64,000 bases of DNA from Enterobacter huaxiensis. Its GTDB lineage: Bacteria; Pseudomonadota; Gammaproteobacteria; Enterobacterales; Enterobacteriaceae. Numbering within the stretch: position 1 is the first letter of the stretch; each line of letters opens with the position of its first letter. The stretch is from contig NZ_CP043342.1 in the NCBI RefSeq assembly GCF_003594935.2, forward strand, positions 2,356,001 through 2,420,000, read 5' to 3'. The notes under the pieces were generated by a model. It was not told the DNA's origin. It did no database searches and saw nothing but the letters and a program-made list of their open reading frames with translations. A program made the translations under genes and the position numbers. This document shows, in pieces, positions 1 through 8,074 of the stretch.

Positions 1-453
1 CATCACCGGGGTACCGTCCAAAAATTTCTCCACCTGTTCTTCGGTGCAGAACCCCATCACCCGCTCAACGCCCGCGCGGTTATACCAGCTGCGGTCAAAG
101 ATGACGATTTCGCCCGCAGAGGGCAGGTGCGGTACGTAGCGCTGGAAATAGAGCTGACTCTTTTCTTTATCGGTCGGGGCCGGCAGCGCAACAACGCGAA
201 ACACGCGAGGGCTGACGCGCTCGGTAATGGCCTTGATGGTACCGCCTTTACCCGCACCGTCGCGTCCTTCAAAAACAATACACACTTTGAGTCCTTTGGC
301 GACCACCCACTGCTGGAGCTTAACCAGTTCCACGTGCAGGCGACGAAGCTCTTTTTCGTACTCTTTGGTCTTCAGCGTGGGCTTAACCCCGCTATCGGCG
401 CTGGCTTTGATCACGGTCTTTTCTTTCGTTTTATTCTGCTTTGCGTTTCCCAT
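1..453 (-). CDS. ppk2: Polyphosphate kinase 2 (PPK2), N-terminal 151 residues, cut by window edge
   Basis: The first 151 codons of a minus-strand gene that runs off the left edge. The start is the ATG at 453-451, giving MGNAKQNKTKEKT. The visible part has a basic N-terminus, a Walker A loop near residue 63 (FEGRDGAGKGG) and the lid-type motif FDRSWYNRAG, both characteristic of PPK2 enzymes, which transfer phosphate between polyphosphate and nucleotides. The C-terminal part is outside the window, so the PPK2 class and preferred nucleotide cannot be settled. Family assignment is firm; physiological role (nucleotide recycling from polyphosphate) is from family knowledge. Confidence 0.9.
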   Translation of the reverse strand, partial: MGNAKQNKTKEKTVIKASADSGVKPTLKTKEYEKELRRLHVELVKLQQWVVAKGLKVCIVFEGRDGAGKGGTIKAITERVSPRVFRVVALPAPTDKEKSQLYFQRYVPHLPSAGEIVIFDRSWYNRAGVERVMGFCTEEQVEKFLDGTPVM

Positions 454-606
454 GATTACCCTCATTTTCGGATCGGGTGACGAGCTTAGAAGGTACTAAC
501 ACTTTGAAGTGTAATACTGACTGGCAACCTTCGCGGGAATTTTGACCGCTGTTTCAGGCGCGACGGTTTCGCTTCGTCCGGGAACGGGTTAGAATGCGGT
601 GATGTA

Positions 607-622
607 CTGTATGAATAAACAG
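607..622 (+). promoter_or_regulatory. LexA (SOS) box upstream of qnr
   Basis: CTGT-N8-ACAG, a perfect match to the core LexA consensus, ending 9 bases before the qnr start codon. A possible -10 hexamer TAGAAT lies at 590-595, so the box would cover the transcript start region. LexA control of qnrB-type genes is established; here it is inferred from the site alone. Confidence 0.85.
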
Positions 623-631
623 GTTAGTGAG

Positions 632-1276
632 ATGGCATTGATTCTTGAATGTGAAAAAATAGGTCGAAACCGTTTTACCGGCGAGAAAATTGAGAATGCG
701 ATCTTTCGTAACTGCGATTTTTCAGGCACGGATTTAACCAGTACGGAATTCATCGGCTGTCAGTTCTATGACAGGGAAAGCCAGCAGGGCGGTAAGTTTA
801 CTCGGGCGCAGCTTAAAGATGCTATTTTCAAAAGCTGCGATTTATCGATGGCGGATTTCAGGCATTCGAATGCCTTAGGCATCGAAATTCGTGAGTGCAG
901 GGCGCAAGGGGCTGATTTTCGCGGGGCCAGTTTTATGAACATGATCACCACGCGGACCTGGTTTTGCAGCGCTTACATTACAAAAAGCAACCTGAGCTAT
1001 GCCAATTTTTCGAAGGTGGTACTGGAAAAATGCGAACTGTGGGAAAACCGCTGGAACGGCGCGCAAATACTCGGTGCGACCTTCAGCGGTTCAGATCTCT
1101 CAGGAGGCGAGTTCTCCTCATTTGACTGGCGGGCGGCCAACGTTACCCACTGCGATCTGATCAATTCTGAACTGGGCGATCTGGACGTGCGCGGTACTGA
1201 TTTACAGGGCGTTAAGCTGGATAGCTATCAGGTAGCCCAGATGATGGAGCGGCTTGGCATTGTTGTTTTGGGGTAG
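632..1276 (+). CDS. qnr: QnrB/QnrE-type pentapeptide repeat protein (quinolone target protection)
   Basis: A 214-residue pentapeptide-repeat protein of the length of QnrB. The A(D/N)LXX-like five-residue repeats run almost the whole length (for example CDFSG, CDLSM, ADFRH, ADFRG), forming the right-handed quadrilateral beta helix that mimics DNA and protects gyrase and topoisomerase IV from fluoroquinolones. Stretches such as GASFMNMITTRTWFCSAYIT and LEKCELWENRW are those I remember from QnrB/QnrE. I place the start at the ATG at 632 (MALILECEK) because it matches the family start. The in-frame GTG/ATG codons at 599-613 lie on or before the LexA box and would add 11 residues. The gene is chromosomal in context: ppk2 on one side, araJ on the other, no insertion sequence in sight. 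The exact allele cannot be assigned without alignment. Confidence 0.93.
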   Translation: MALILECEKIGRNRFTGEKIENAIFRNCDFSGTDLTSTEFIGCQFYDRESQQGGKFTRAQLKDAIFKSCDLSMADFRHSNALGIEIRECRAQGADFRGASFMNMITTRTWFCSAYITKSNLSYANFSKVVLEKCELWENRWNGAQILGATFSGSDLSGGEFSSFDWRAANVTHCDLINSELGDLDVRGTDLQGVKLDSYQVAQMMERLGIVVLG

Positions 1277-1396
1277 CGGTATTCACAACCCCACCTGAAT
1301 TAATGGATTAATGTGTCAGAGAGCCGCTTGCAACTGGCTCAGCCTATACGTTTATTCAATAATGTCCGTTGCAAACTTTTAACCAGTGGTTGAAGT

Positions 1397-2572
1397 ATGA
1401 AAAAGACAATTTTTTCGTTGGCACTTGGCACCTTTGGTCTGGGAATGGCTGAGTTTGGCATTATGGGGGTGCTAACCGAGCTGGCCCATGACACCGGCAT
1501 CTCGATACCCGCTGCCGGGAACATGATCTCCTTTTACGCCTTCGGCGTGGTCATCGGCGCCCCGATCGTCGCACTTTTCTCCAGTAAGTTTTCGTTGAAA
1601 ACGACGCTGCTGTTTCTTGTCGCCCTGTGCGCGGTGGGTAACGCCATTTTCACCTTTTCATCATCCTATTTCTGGCTGGCAGTAGGGCGCTTAATCTCTG
1701 GCTTCCCGCACGGCGCCATTTTTGGCGTCGGGGCGATAATCCTGTCGAAGATTGCGCCACCGGGTAAAGTGACGGTCGCGGTCGCGGGTATGATTGCAGG
1801 CATGACGGTCGCCAATCTGGTAGGAGTGCCGCTGGGCACCTGGCTGGGGCATGAATTCAGCTGGCGGTATACTTTCCTGGTGATTGCCATTTTCGATGCG
1901 CTGGTGATCCTCTCGGTTCTGGTGTGGGTGCCGAAAATCCATGATAAATCAGTCACCAGACTGACAGAGCAATTTCACTTTCTCACGAAGCCAGAACCCT
2001 GGCTGATCTTTGCCGCCACCATGTTTGGCAATGCGGGCGTGTTCGCGTGGTTCAGCTTCGTGAAGCCGTTTATGGTCAACGTCTCGGGCTTCTCCGAGGG
2101 GCTGATGACGGTCATCATGATGTTAATGGGGCTGGGCATGGTGCTCGGGAATCTGTTCAGCGGCAAGCTTTCCGGGCGCTTCAGCCCGCTGCGCATCGCG
2201 GCGACCACCGACATGGTCATTGTGGCCTCGCTGCTGCTGCTTTTCGCTTTTGGCGAGCAGAAAACGGCCTCGCTGGTGATGGGGTTCATCTGCTGTGCCG
2301 GGCTGTTTGCGCTCTCTGCACCGCTGCAAATCCTGCTGCTGCAAAATGCAAAAGGAGGCGAGATGCTGGGCGCCGCGGGCGGGCAAATGGCATTTAACCT
2401 GGGCAGCGCCATTGGCGCCTATTTTGGCGGGATGATGATCACGCTCGGCTTCAGCTGGAGCTACGTTACGCTACCGGCGGCCATTTTGTCCTTCTCGGCC
2501 ATGACCTCTCTCTTACTTTACGGCCATTTGATTGCCAAAAAGCGTCAGGCCAACGCGCGCGCGCTGGCCTGA
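1397..2572 (+). CDS. araJ: MFS efflux transporter AraJ
   Basis: A 391-residue, roughly 12-helix major facilitator protein. The N-terminus (ALGTFGLGMAEFGIMGVLTE) and the segment SAPLQILLLQNAKGGE are nearly identical to E. coli AraJ as I remember it. AraJ belongs to the drug:H+ antiporter group and sits in the inner membrane; E. coli araJ is arabinose-induced but its substrate is unsettled. The gene follows qnr on the same strand with a 120-base gap and converges on the peroxidase-like gene 7 bases downstream. I see no AraC site in the short upstream gap. Confidence 0.88.
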   Translation: MKKTIFSLALGTFGLGMAEFGIMGVLTELAHDTGISIPAAGNMISFYAFGVVIGAPIVALFSSKFSLKTTLLFLVALCAVGNAIFTFSSSYFWLAVGRLISGFPHGAIFGVGAIILSKIAPPGKVTVAVAGMIAGMTVANLVGVPLGTWLGHEFSWRYTFLVIAIFDALVILSVLVWVPKIHDKSVTRLTEQFHFLTKPEPWLIFAATMFGNAGVFAWFSFVKPFMVNVSGFSEGLMTVIMMLMGLGMVLGNLFSGKLSGRFSPLRIAATTDMVIVASLLLLFAFGEQKTASLVMGFICCAGLFALSAPLQILLLQNAKGGEMLGAAGGQMAFNLGSAIGAYFGGMMITLGFSWSYVTLPAAILSFSAMTSLLLYGHLIAKKRQANARALA

Positions 2573-2579
2573 TACCTAA

Positions 2580-3671
2580 TCAGGAAAGCCAGGGTTCGCC
2601 CAGGGTCAACATCAGACGGTTGGCCCAGGCGAAGAACGCGGTGGACTGGACCAGATCCAGCTGGGCAAGCGTGTCCAGATCCTGTTTTTGCAGCGCAGCA
2701 AGGTGCAACGGCGAGGCGGCAGGCGGCGTGACCGACAGCGCCGCCGCAAAGTTGATTTCCGCCTGCCAGCGAGCAGACTGCCCCTCGCTCAGGGATTGCC
2801 CCGGGCGTACCGCCAGCAGCGCGTCTATCGCACTGTCATCCTTCGACAGCTGGCTGGCCTTACGCGCATGGACAGATGCGCAGTAAATGCAGCCGTTAAT
2901 TTTGCTGGCCACCGTGGCGGCCAGCTCGCGTTCCGCGCGCGGCAACCCTCCCGGTGTGTAAAAAATCCCTTTGTCCGTTAACGTGCGCTGCTCCAGAACC
3001 GGCAGGTTGCGTCCCAGCAGGCGGAAATAGTCTGAGTCGGTATGGCCGAATTTCGCCAGAATGGCGACCTCATCGTCGCGAAAATCCGCCAGCGGCCTGG
3101 CGGCAAGCCACGGCTCCCAGCCGAGCTCCTGTTGGGTAAACGCCACAGGTGCCGCCTTGCCGGTTATCGTCGTGGCGTTGGTATGCCAGACGCCAGCCAC
3201 GGGCGCGACGTCGCTCGCCGCCACGGGGCGATCGTTCAGCAGGCGCAGCCCGGCGATGAGTCGGCTCTGAAAACTGACAAAGGCGATCAGCTGCGCCAGG
3301 GTGACAATGCCTTCCTTGCTCCATCCGGCCTGAGTCAGGGCGTTGAGCGCGCCCGGCGTAGCCTCAGCGGGGGAGAAGGTGAGCAGGCGGGCGAAGCTGA
3401 GCGCCGGGGTAAGCCGTGCAGAGATCGGGTCGGCAAGGCCAAACCCGGCATAGTGCGCAGCCAGTGCCTCGGCGTTATGCCATTTGGCGACTTTTGCCGC
3501 GACGGCAAAACGTTCGTCCAGCGCAAAGTCGCGGTCCTGCTGGCTGAACAAGATTTCGTAGCTTCCCTGGGCGTGACGCGTCGCAGCCTTGCGCGCGGCG
3601 CGCGCCTCCGCCAGCGGCGAACCGGGAGCAATCTCCGCCAGCTCGGCAAGAATATCCTGACTTAATGCCAT
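2580..3671 (-). CDS. Fused CMD-domain / alkylhydroperoxidase-domain protein
   Basis: A 363-residue AhpD-like protein with two halves. The N-terminal half (about 1-150) resembles the CMD-domain family of Agrobacterium Avi_7170. The C-terminal half (about 170-363) resembles the alkylhydroperoxidase-domain family of Avi_7169 and carries the CxxCxxxH-type motif CIYCASVH, the redox-active motif of AhpD proteins. In the families I know these are often two neighbouring genes, so this appears to be a fusion. The start is the ATG at 3671, preceded by GAGGAGAAACCT; a longer frame reaching 3713 has no such site. It is the last gene of the operon that starts at 9694. A role in detoxifying peroxides formed by the adjacent monooxygenase is inference. 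Confidence 0.82.
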   Translation of the reverse strand: MALSQDILAELAEIAPGSPLAEARAARKAATRHAQGSYEILFSQQDRDFALDERFAVAAKVAKWHNAEALAAHYAGFGLADPISARLTPALSFARLLTFSPAEATPGALNALTQAGWSKEGIVTLAQLIAFVSFQSRLIAGLRLLNDRPVAASDVAPVAGVWHTNATTITGKAAPVAFTQQELGWEPWLAARPLADFRDDEVAILAKFGHTDSDYFRLLGRNLPVLEQRTLTDKGIFYTPGGLPRAERELAATVASKINGCIYCASVHARKASQLSKDDSAIDALLAVRPGQSLSEGQSARWQAEINFAAALSVTPPAASPLHLAALQKQDLDTLAQLDLVQSTAFFAWANRLMLTLGEPWLS

Positions 3672-3681
3672 AGGTTTCTCC

Positions 3682-4671
3682 TCAAAGAATGTGTGGGGCG
3701 ATATGTTCTGCAATCAGCTCAATCGAGCGCAGGGTGTCGCGGTGCGACGGTTCAACCGAATGAACCTGGAATGAGACGTCCGTTGCGTGAGCCAGCACCG
3801 AGTCAGCCTTCAGCGAGGCCAGCACCGTATCCGGCGAGCCAATATGGGCATCAAACTGGCGGCGGTAATCCTCGACGGTGTCGCCTTTAACCACGTGTCC
3901 GGCGGCGCGATGCTGCTGAGCCTGTCTGGCTAATCCCGGCGCAGCGATCTTCAGCGCATAGTCGTCGCTATCGGCAACGAACGCGGTGCGGGAGGCGAGG
4001 ATCCGCGGCGCAACGCCTGCGGGCAGCGCATCAAGATAGGCATCGATAATCGGGTTCTGGATCGCGTCGAGCGTGATATCCAGCCGATCAGCCGGGCGCG
4101 GCTGGGTGCGGGAAAGCATTAAACCCTGTCCCGCCCGTGCGGCCCGCACGGCGCCGTCAACGGAGAAGGTCGCTATCCAGATGCGTTCAGCCAGCTGCGG
4201 TGCGGGCGGGTAAAGATGGTTATCGGGATGGGTGAGTGAATCCCCGCGCCAGGCGCTTTGGATAACGTGAAGATGGTCAGCAAAGGCCGCGCCGCGTTCT
4301 TCAAACGTCAGGCCAAACGGCAGGAAGGAGGTCGGCGTACCGCCGGAGCCGAAACCCACCTCAAGGCGCCCGTCTGAGAGCAGATCCAGTACGGCGGCAT
4401 CTTCAGCAACCCGCAGCGGATTTTCCATCGGCAGGGTGATAATGGCCGTGCCAAGGCGGATGGTTTTCGTATGGGCGGCAACGTGCGCGAGGAACAGCAG
4501 CGGCGACGGCAGTCCCCCCTCATTTTCATGGAAGTGGTGCTGCGCAATCCAGGCGCTGTCAAAGCCGTGGCGTTCCGCATGGCGGATCTGTTCCGTCGCC
4601 AGGCGATAGCGCTCCTTTGGCGTGGCATCATCAAGCAGGCGGGTGAAAAACCCCAGGCGTTTTCGCGTCAT
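3682..4671 (-). CDS. Luciferase-like FMN-dependent monooxygenase (KPN_01858 type)
   Basis: A 329-residue bacterial-luciferase-like TIM-barrel protein: RLGFFTRLLDD at the start, then AERHGFDSAWIAQHHFHENE, the usual region lining the flavin pocket, and RLGTAIITLPMENPLRVAED. It resembles the subfamily named after Klebsiella KPN_01858, which occurs with the same ABC transporter and CMD proteins. It would oxidise a substrate using reduced flavin and oxygen; the substrate is unknown. The start overlaps the stop of the upstream ATPase gene by four bases (ATGA), so the two are translationally coupled. Sulfur or peptide-derived substrates are possible but unproven. Confidence 0.82.
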   Translation of the reverse strand: MTRKRLGFFTRLLDDATPKERYRLATEQIRHAERHGFDSAWIAQHHFHENEGGLPSPLLFLAHVAAHTKTIRLGTAIITLPMENPLRVAEDAAVLDLLSDGRLEVGFGSGGTPTSFLPFGLTFEERGAAFADHLHVIQSAWRGDSLTHPDNHLYPPAPQLAERIWIATFSVDGAVRAARAGQGLMLSRTQPRPADRLDITLDAIQNPIIDAYLDALPAGVAPRILASRTAFVADSDDYALKIAAPGLARQAQQHRAAGHVVKGDTVEDYRRQFDAHIGSPDTVLASLKADSVLAHATDVSFQVHSVEPSHRDTLRSIELIAEHIAPHIL

Positions 4672-6275
4672 GCGAACTCCTCCGTAACGGGTGAAAAATG
4701 GGGGATAGCGTCGATCAGTTCGCGGGTGTAGCTGTTCTGCGGTGAGGCAAACAGCGTGTCGACCGCACCGTGTTCAACAACCTGGCCGCTGCGCAGCACC
4801 GTGACGCTGTGCGCAATGCGGCGAACCGTGGCCAGATCGTGCGTGATAAAGAGATAGGTCAGCCCCAGCTGCTGCTGTAGCTGCTGCAGCAGCGCCAGGA
4901 TCTGCGCCTGCACCGTGACGTCCAGGGCCGACGTGGCTTCGTCAAGTACCAGAATGGTTGGATTCAGAATCAACGCCCGGGCGATGGCTACGCGCTGGCG
5001 CTGCCCGCCCGACAGTTCGCGCGCGGTGCGTGTCAGCACGTCAGTCGGCAGGGCAACCCGCTGCGCCGCGGTTTCAACCCGGACCTTACGTTCCGCCTTA
5101 CCGATGCGGCCAAAATTCTTCAGGGGCTCTTCGATAATGTCAAAGAGCGTCTGACGCGGGTCGAGAGAGGCAAACGGGTTTTGATAGACGAACTGGATTT
5201 TCTGCCGCAGCTGTCGACGCGCCTCATGGCTGAGGGCGGTGGCATCGATGTCATCGATAATCACGCGACCGCTGTCCGCCTGCTCAAACCCGAGCAAAAT
5301 GCGGGCGAGGGTCGTTTTCCCCGATCCCGATTCGCCGACCAGCGCGTGCGTGCTGCCGCGCGTGACGTCGAAACTGACGTCATCCAGCGCCTGCAGCTGA
5401 TGCCCTTTCCCGAGGGAAAACCGTTTGCTGATGGACCGAGCGCGAATGGCGGGCGAGGCCAGCGGACGGCCTGACACGGGGGCAATGGTCAGGCGCTCCC
5501 CCTGCAGATCGCTTAACAGCTGGCGCGTATAGATGTGCTGCGGGGCGCGCAGGATATCACCCGTAACGCCTTGTTCCTGGACCTCACCCTCGCGAAACAC
5601 CAGCAGCCTGTCGGCGCGCTGTGCGGCCAGCGCCAGATCGTGGGTCACAAACAGCACCGCGGTGCCGGATTCCCGACGCAGCACGTCGAGCAGGTCCAGA
5701 ATGCGCTTTTGCACGGTGACATCCAGCGCGCTGGTTGGCTCGTCGGCCACGATGACGTCCGGGCGCAGGGCAATGGCGATGGCAATCAGCACGCGCTGCT
5801 TCATGCCGCCAGAAAGCTGATGGGGATACTGCTTCATGCGCTGTGCCGGGTGACTCAGCCCAACCTTTGTCAGCAGGGCGAGCACCTGTTCGTCGCGCTG
5901 GGCATGGCTCACTTTCTGGTGTAGCTGAATAATTTCGCCTACCTGCGCGCCGACGGTTTTTACCGGGTTCAGCGAGTTACCCGGGTCCTGCGGGACGAGG
6001 CTAATTCGCGCGCCGCGAAGGGCGTCGAGCCGTTTAGCCGACCACTGGCTTATCTCTTCGCCGTTGAGGCTGATTTTTCCGCCATCGCGCCGGGCGTTTT
6101 CCGCCAGCAGGCCAATAATCGCCTGTGCCGTGGTGGTTTTCCCGGAGCCGGATTCGCCGACGAACGCCAGCATTTCGCCGCGCTTGAGGGTAAAGCTGAC
6201 CTGATGGACCACCTCGCGCCACTGGCGCGCGGTGCGGTAGCTGATCGTCAGGTTTTCCACTGAGAGAACGGTCAT
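4668..6275 (-). CDS. Double ATPase subunit of a dipeptide/oligopeptide-type ABC importer
   Basis: A 535-residue protein with two complete ABC ATPase domains in one chain, as in E. coli YejF or GsiA. The first half has GESGSGKTT, LSGGMKQR and VIVADEPTSALD; the second has GESGSGKTT, LSGGQRQR and ILVLDEATSALD, each followed by a switch histidine (TH). It powers the importer formed by the two permeases encoded just upstream. It overlaps the permease gene at 6272 by four bases and the monooxygenase gene at 4671 by four bases. Confidence 0.9.
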   Translation of the reverse strand: MTVLSVENLTISYRTARQWREVVHQVSFTLKRGEMLAFVGESGSGKTTTAQAIIGLLAENARRDGGKISLNGEEISQWSAKRLDALRGARISLVPQDPGNSLNPVKTVGAQVGEIIQLHQKVSHAQRDEQVLALLTKVGLSHPAQRMKQYPHQLSGGMKQRVLIAIAIALRPDVIVADEPTSALDVTVQKRILDLLDVLRRESGTAVLFVTHDLALAAQRADRLLVFREGEVQEQGVTGDILRAPQHIYTRQLLSDLQGERLTIAPVSGRPLASPAIRARSISKRFSLGKGHQLQALDDVSFDVTRGSTHALVGESGSGKTTLARILLGFEQADSGRVIIDDIDATALSHEARRQLRQKIQFVYQNPFASLDPRQTLFDIIEEPLKNFGRIGKAERKVRVETAAQRVALPTDVLTRTARELSGGQRQRVAIARALILNPTILVLDEATSALDVTVQAQILALLQQLQQQLGLTYLFITHDLATVRRIAHSVTVLRSGQVVEHGAVDTLFASPQNSYTRELIDAIPHFSPVTEEFA

Positions 6276-7123
6276 GAACGGCCTCCGCTAAACTGTTGGC
6301 TGATGCGGTTGGTGGCCAGCACGACGGCGATGACCACCAGACCGGGGAAGGTGGTTAGCCACCAGGCGGTAGAGAGATAGTTTCGGCCTTCGGCGATCAG
6401 CAGGCCCCACTCAGGAACGGGCGGCGGCGTGCCGTAGCCGAGGAAGCTCAGCGTCGACAGCGCCAGAATAGCCTGACCGAACTGCAGCGTAGCAAAGGCG
6501 AGAACCGCGGTTAACGAGTTGGGCAGAATGTGCCGCCACAGCACGGCGAAGAACGTTCCGCCGCTGCCGAACGCGGCTTCGACATAATCCGCGTGGCGAA
6601 TGCGCACCACTTCACCGCGCGCCAGGCGGGCGAAGCTGGCAATGGAGGCGACGCCAACGGCAATCGCCGCGTTAACGGTGCCAAACCCGAGCAGAATGAT
6701 AACCGTCAGCGACAGCAGCAGGGACGGAATGGACAGCAGCACGTCAACGACGCGCATCAGCAGGGACTCCACGCGTCCGGCAAACGCCCCGGCAGTTACG
6801 CCCAGCCCGGTGCCAACCAGCAGCCCCAGGGTGACGGCGGCGAGGGCGGCGCTGAGGGAGTGCGACGCCCCGTAAACAATGCGGGCATACACGTCACGAC
6901 CAAGCTGATCGGTGCCGAGCCAGTGGCCCGCCTGCGGAGCCAGACGCTGCGCCCCGGCGATCCCTTCTATCGGGCTGTAGTGGGTAAACAGGCCCGGGGC
7001 AACGGCCGCGAGGGCAGCGGCGATAATCACCGCCCACGCCAGCCAAAGCCCCGGCTGCCATTGCAGCCCTTGCCACGTCGGGACGCGTTTTCGCGCAGCG
7101 GCGGCGTAATCGACAAGGCTCAT
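6272..7123 (-). CDS. ABC importer permease, DppC-like
   Basis: A 283-residue inner-membrane permease. It has the DppC/OppC-type periplasmic region (HWLGTDQLGRDVYARIVYGA) and the EAA loop near residue 180 (EAAFGSGGTFFAVLWRHILPNS) that contacts the ATPase. It follows the DppB-like permease with a four-base overlap and precedes the ATPase, so the three are co-translated. Substrate specificity cannot be read from the permease. Confidence 0.9.
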   Translation of the reverse strand: MSLVDYAAAARKRVPTWQGLQWQPGLWLAWAVIIAAALAAVAPGLFTHYSPIEGIAGAQRLAPQAGHWLGTDQLGRDVYARIVYGASHSLSAALAAVTLGLLVGTGLGVTAGAFAGRVESLLMRVVDVLLSIPSLLLSLTVIILLGFGTVNAAIAVGVASIASFARLARGEVVRIRHADYVEAAFGSGGTFFAVLWRHILPNSLTAVLAFATLQFGQAILALSTLSFLGYGTPPPVPEWGLLIAEGRNYLSTAWWLTTFPGLVVIAVVLATNRISQQFSGGRS

Positions 7124-8064
7124 GAAGCACCTCCGGTAACGGTTTGCAGGCGCGGGTCAAACAGCGGCATCAGCAGATCGACCAGCAGGTTTATCAGGAC
7201 AAAACCGAGCGCGGAAATCATGACGACGGCCTGAAGCACGGCGATATCCTGGTTATTCACCGCCTGTTGCGTCAGCTGGCCAAGCCCGCTGCGGCCAAAT
7301 ACGGTTTCGGTGATCAGCGCCCCGGCAATCAGCTCGCCTAGCAGCAGTCCGGCGATGTTCAGCACCGGCAGTAGGGCATTGCCGGTGACGTGACGCCACA
7401 GCACGGCGGTTTCGCTCAGCCCTTTTGCCCGCGCAACGGCCACAAACGGCTGCGCTGCGACCTGGTCCAGGCTGCGCATCAGGATTTGCGCCAGCGGGGC
7501 GGAGATCGGAATGGCAACGGTCACGATCGGCAGGATCAGTCCCTGCAGCGGCGACGGGTTAATCACCGGGATCAGCCGCAGCTGGAACGAAAAGAGTTGA
7601 ATCAGGGCGATGCCCAGCCAGAAGGTCGGCAGCGAGATAAACAGCACGGGCAGTGACTGAATGGTATTGCTCAGCCAGCGCAATCCCGGCAGACGAGCGG
7701 CAAAGGCCAGGGCAAACGCCAGCAGTACGGCGAGCACAAAGGCGGGCAGGGCGAGGCTCAGGGTATCCGGCAGATTGCTGGTAATCAGCTCGCTGACCGG
7801 CACGCCCGCCTGCAGTGAATAGCCGAAATCCCCGCGCAGCATCGCCAGCAGCGTGTGGGCATATTGTTGCCACAGAGGGCTATCCGCGCCGTAGGCCACG
7901 CGCATCTCCTCGATTTGCGCCGGGCTTAAGCCAAGGTCCGGGTTCTGAAATTTAATCAGCACCGCGTCACCCGGCAACACCTGAAGCAACACGAACGAAA
8001 GGGTGAAGGCGGCCCATAACACCAGCAGCCCGTGCCCTAAGCGTTTAAGCAGTGCGTGGCTCAT
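7120..8064 (-). CDS. ABC importer permease, DppB-like
   Basis: A 314-residue permease of the DppB/OppB family. It opens with a transmembrane helix (LLVLWAAFTLSFVLLQVLPG), has the large periplasmic loop between helices 1 and 2, and an EAA-type loop (ARAKGLSETAVLWRHVTGN). It pairs with the DppC-like subunit. The gene lies 10 bases after the binding-protein gene and overlaps the next permease by four bases. Confidence 0.9.
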   Translation of the reverse strand: MSHALLKRLGHGLLVLWAAFTLSFVLLQVLPGDAVLIKFQNPDLGLSPAQIEEMRVAYGADSPLWQQYAHTLLAMLRGDFGYSLQAGVPVSELITSNLPDTLSLALPAFVLAVLLAFALAFAARLPGLRWLSNTIQSLPVLFISLPTFWLGIALIQLFSFQLRLIPVINPSPLQGLILPIVTVAIPISAPLAQILMRSLDQVAAQPFVAVARAKGLSETAVLWRHVTGNALLPVLNIAGLLLGELIAGALITETVFGRSGLGQLTQQAVNNQDIAVLQAVVMISALGFVLINLLVDLLMPLFDPRLQTVTGGAS

Positions 8065-8074
8065 CGTTGGCTCC

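Noticed and set aside
599..631. GTG and ATG codons that would add 11 residues to the qnr protein
   Set aside because: They lie on or before the LexA box, and the QnrB/QnrE family start aligns with 632.
2566..2585. CCTGAT-N5-ATCAGG between araJ and the peroxidase gene
   Set aside because: Six-bp stem without T run; not enough to call a terminator.
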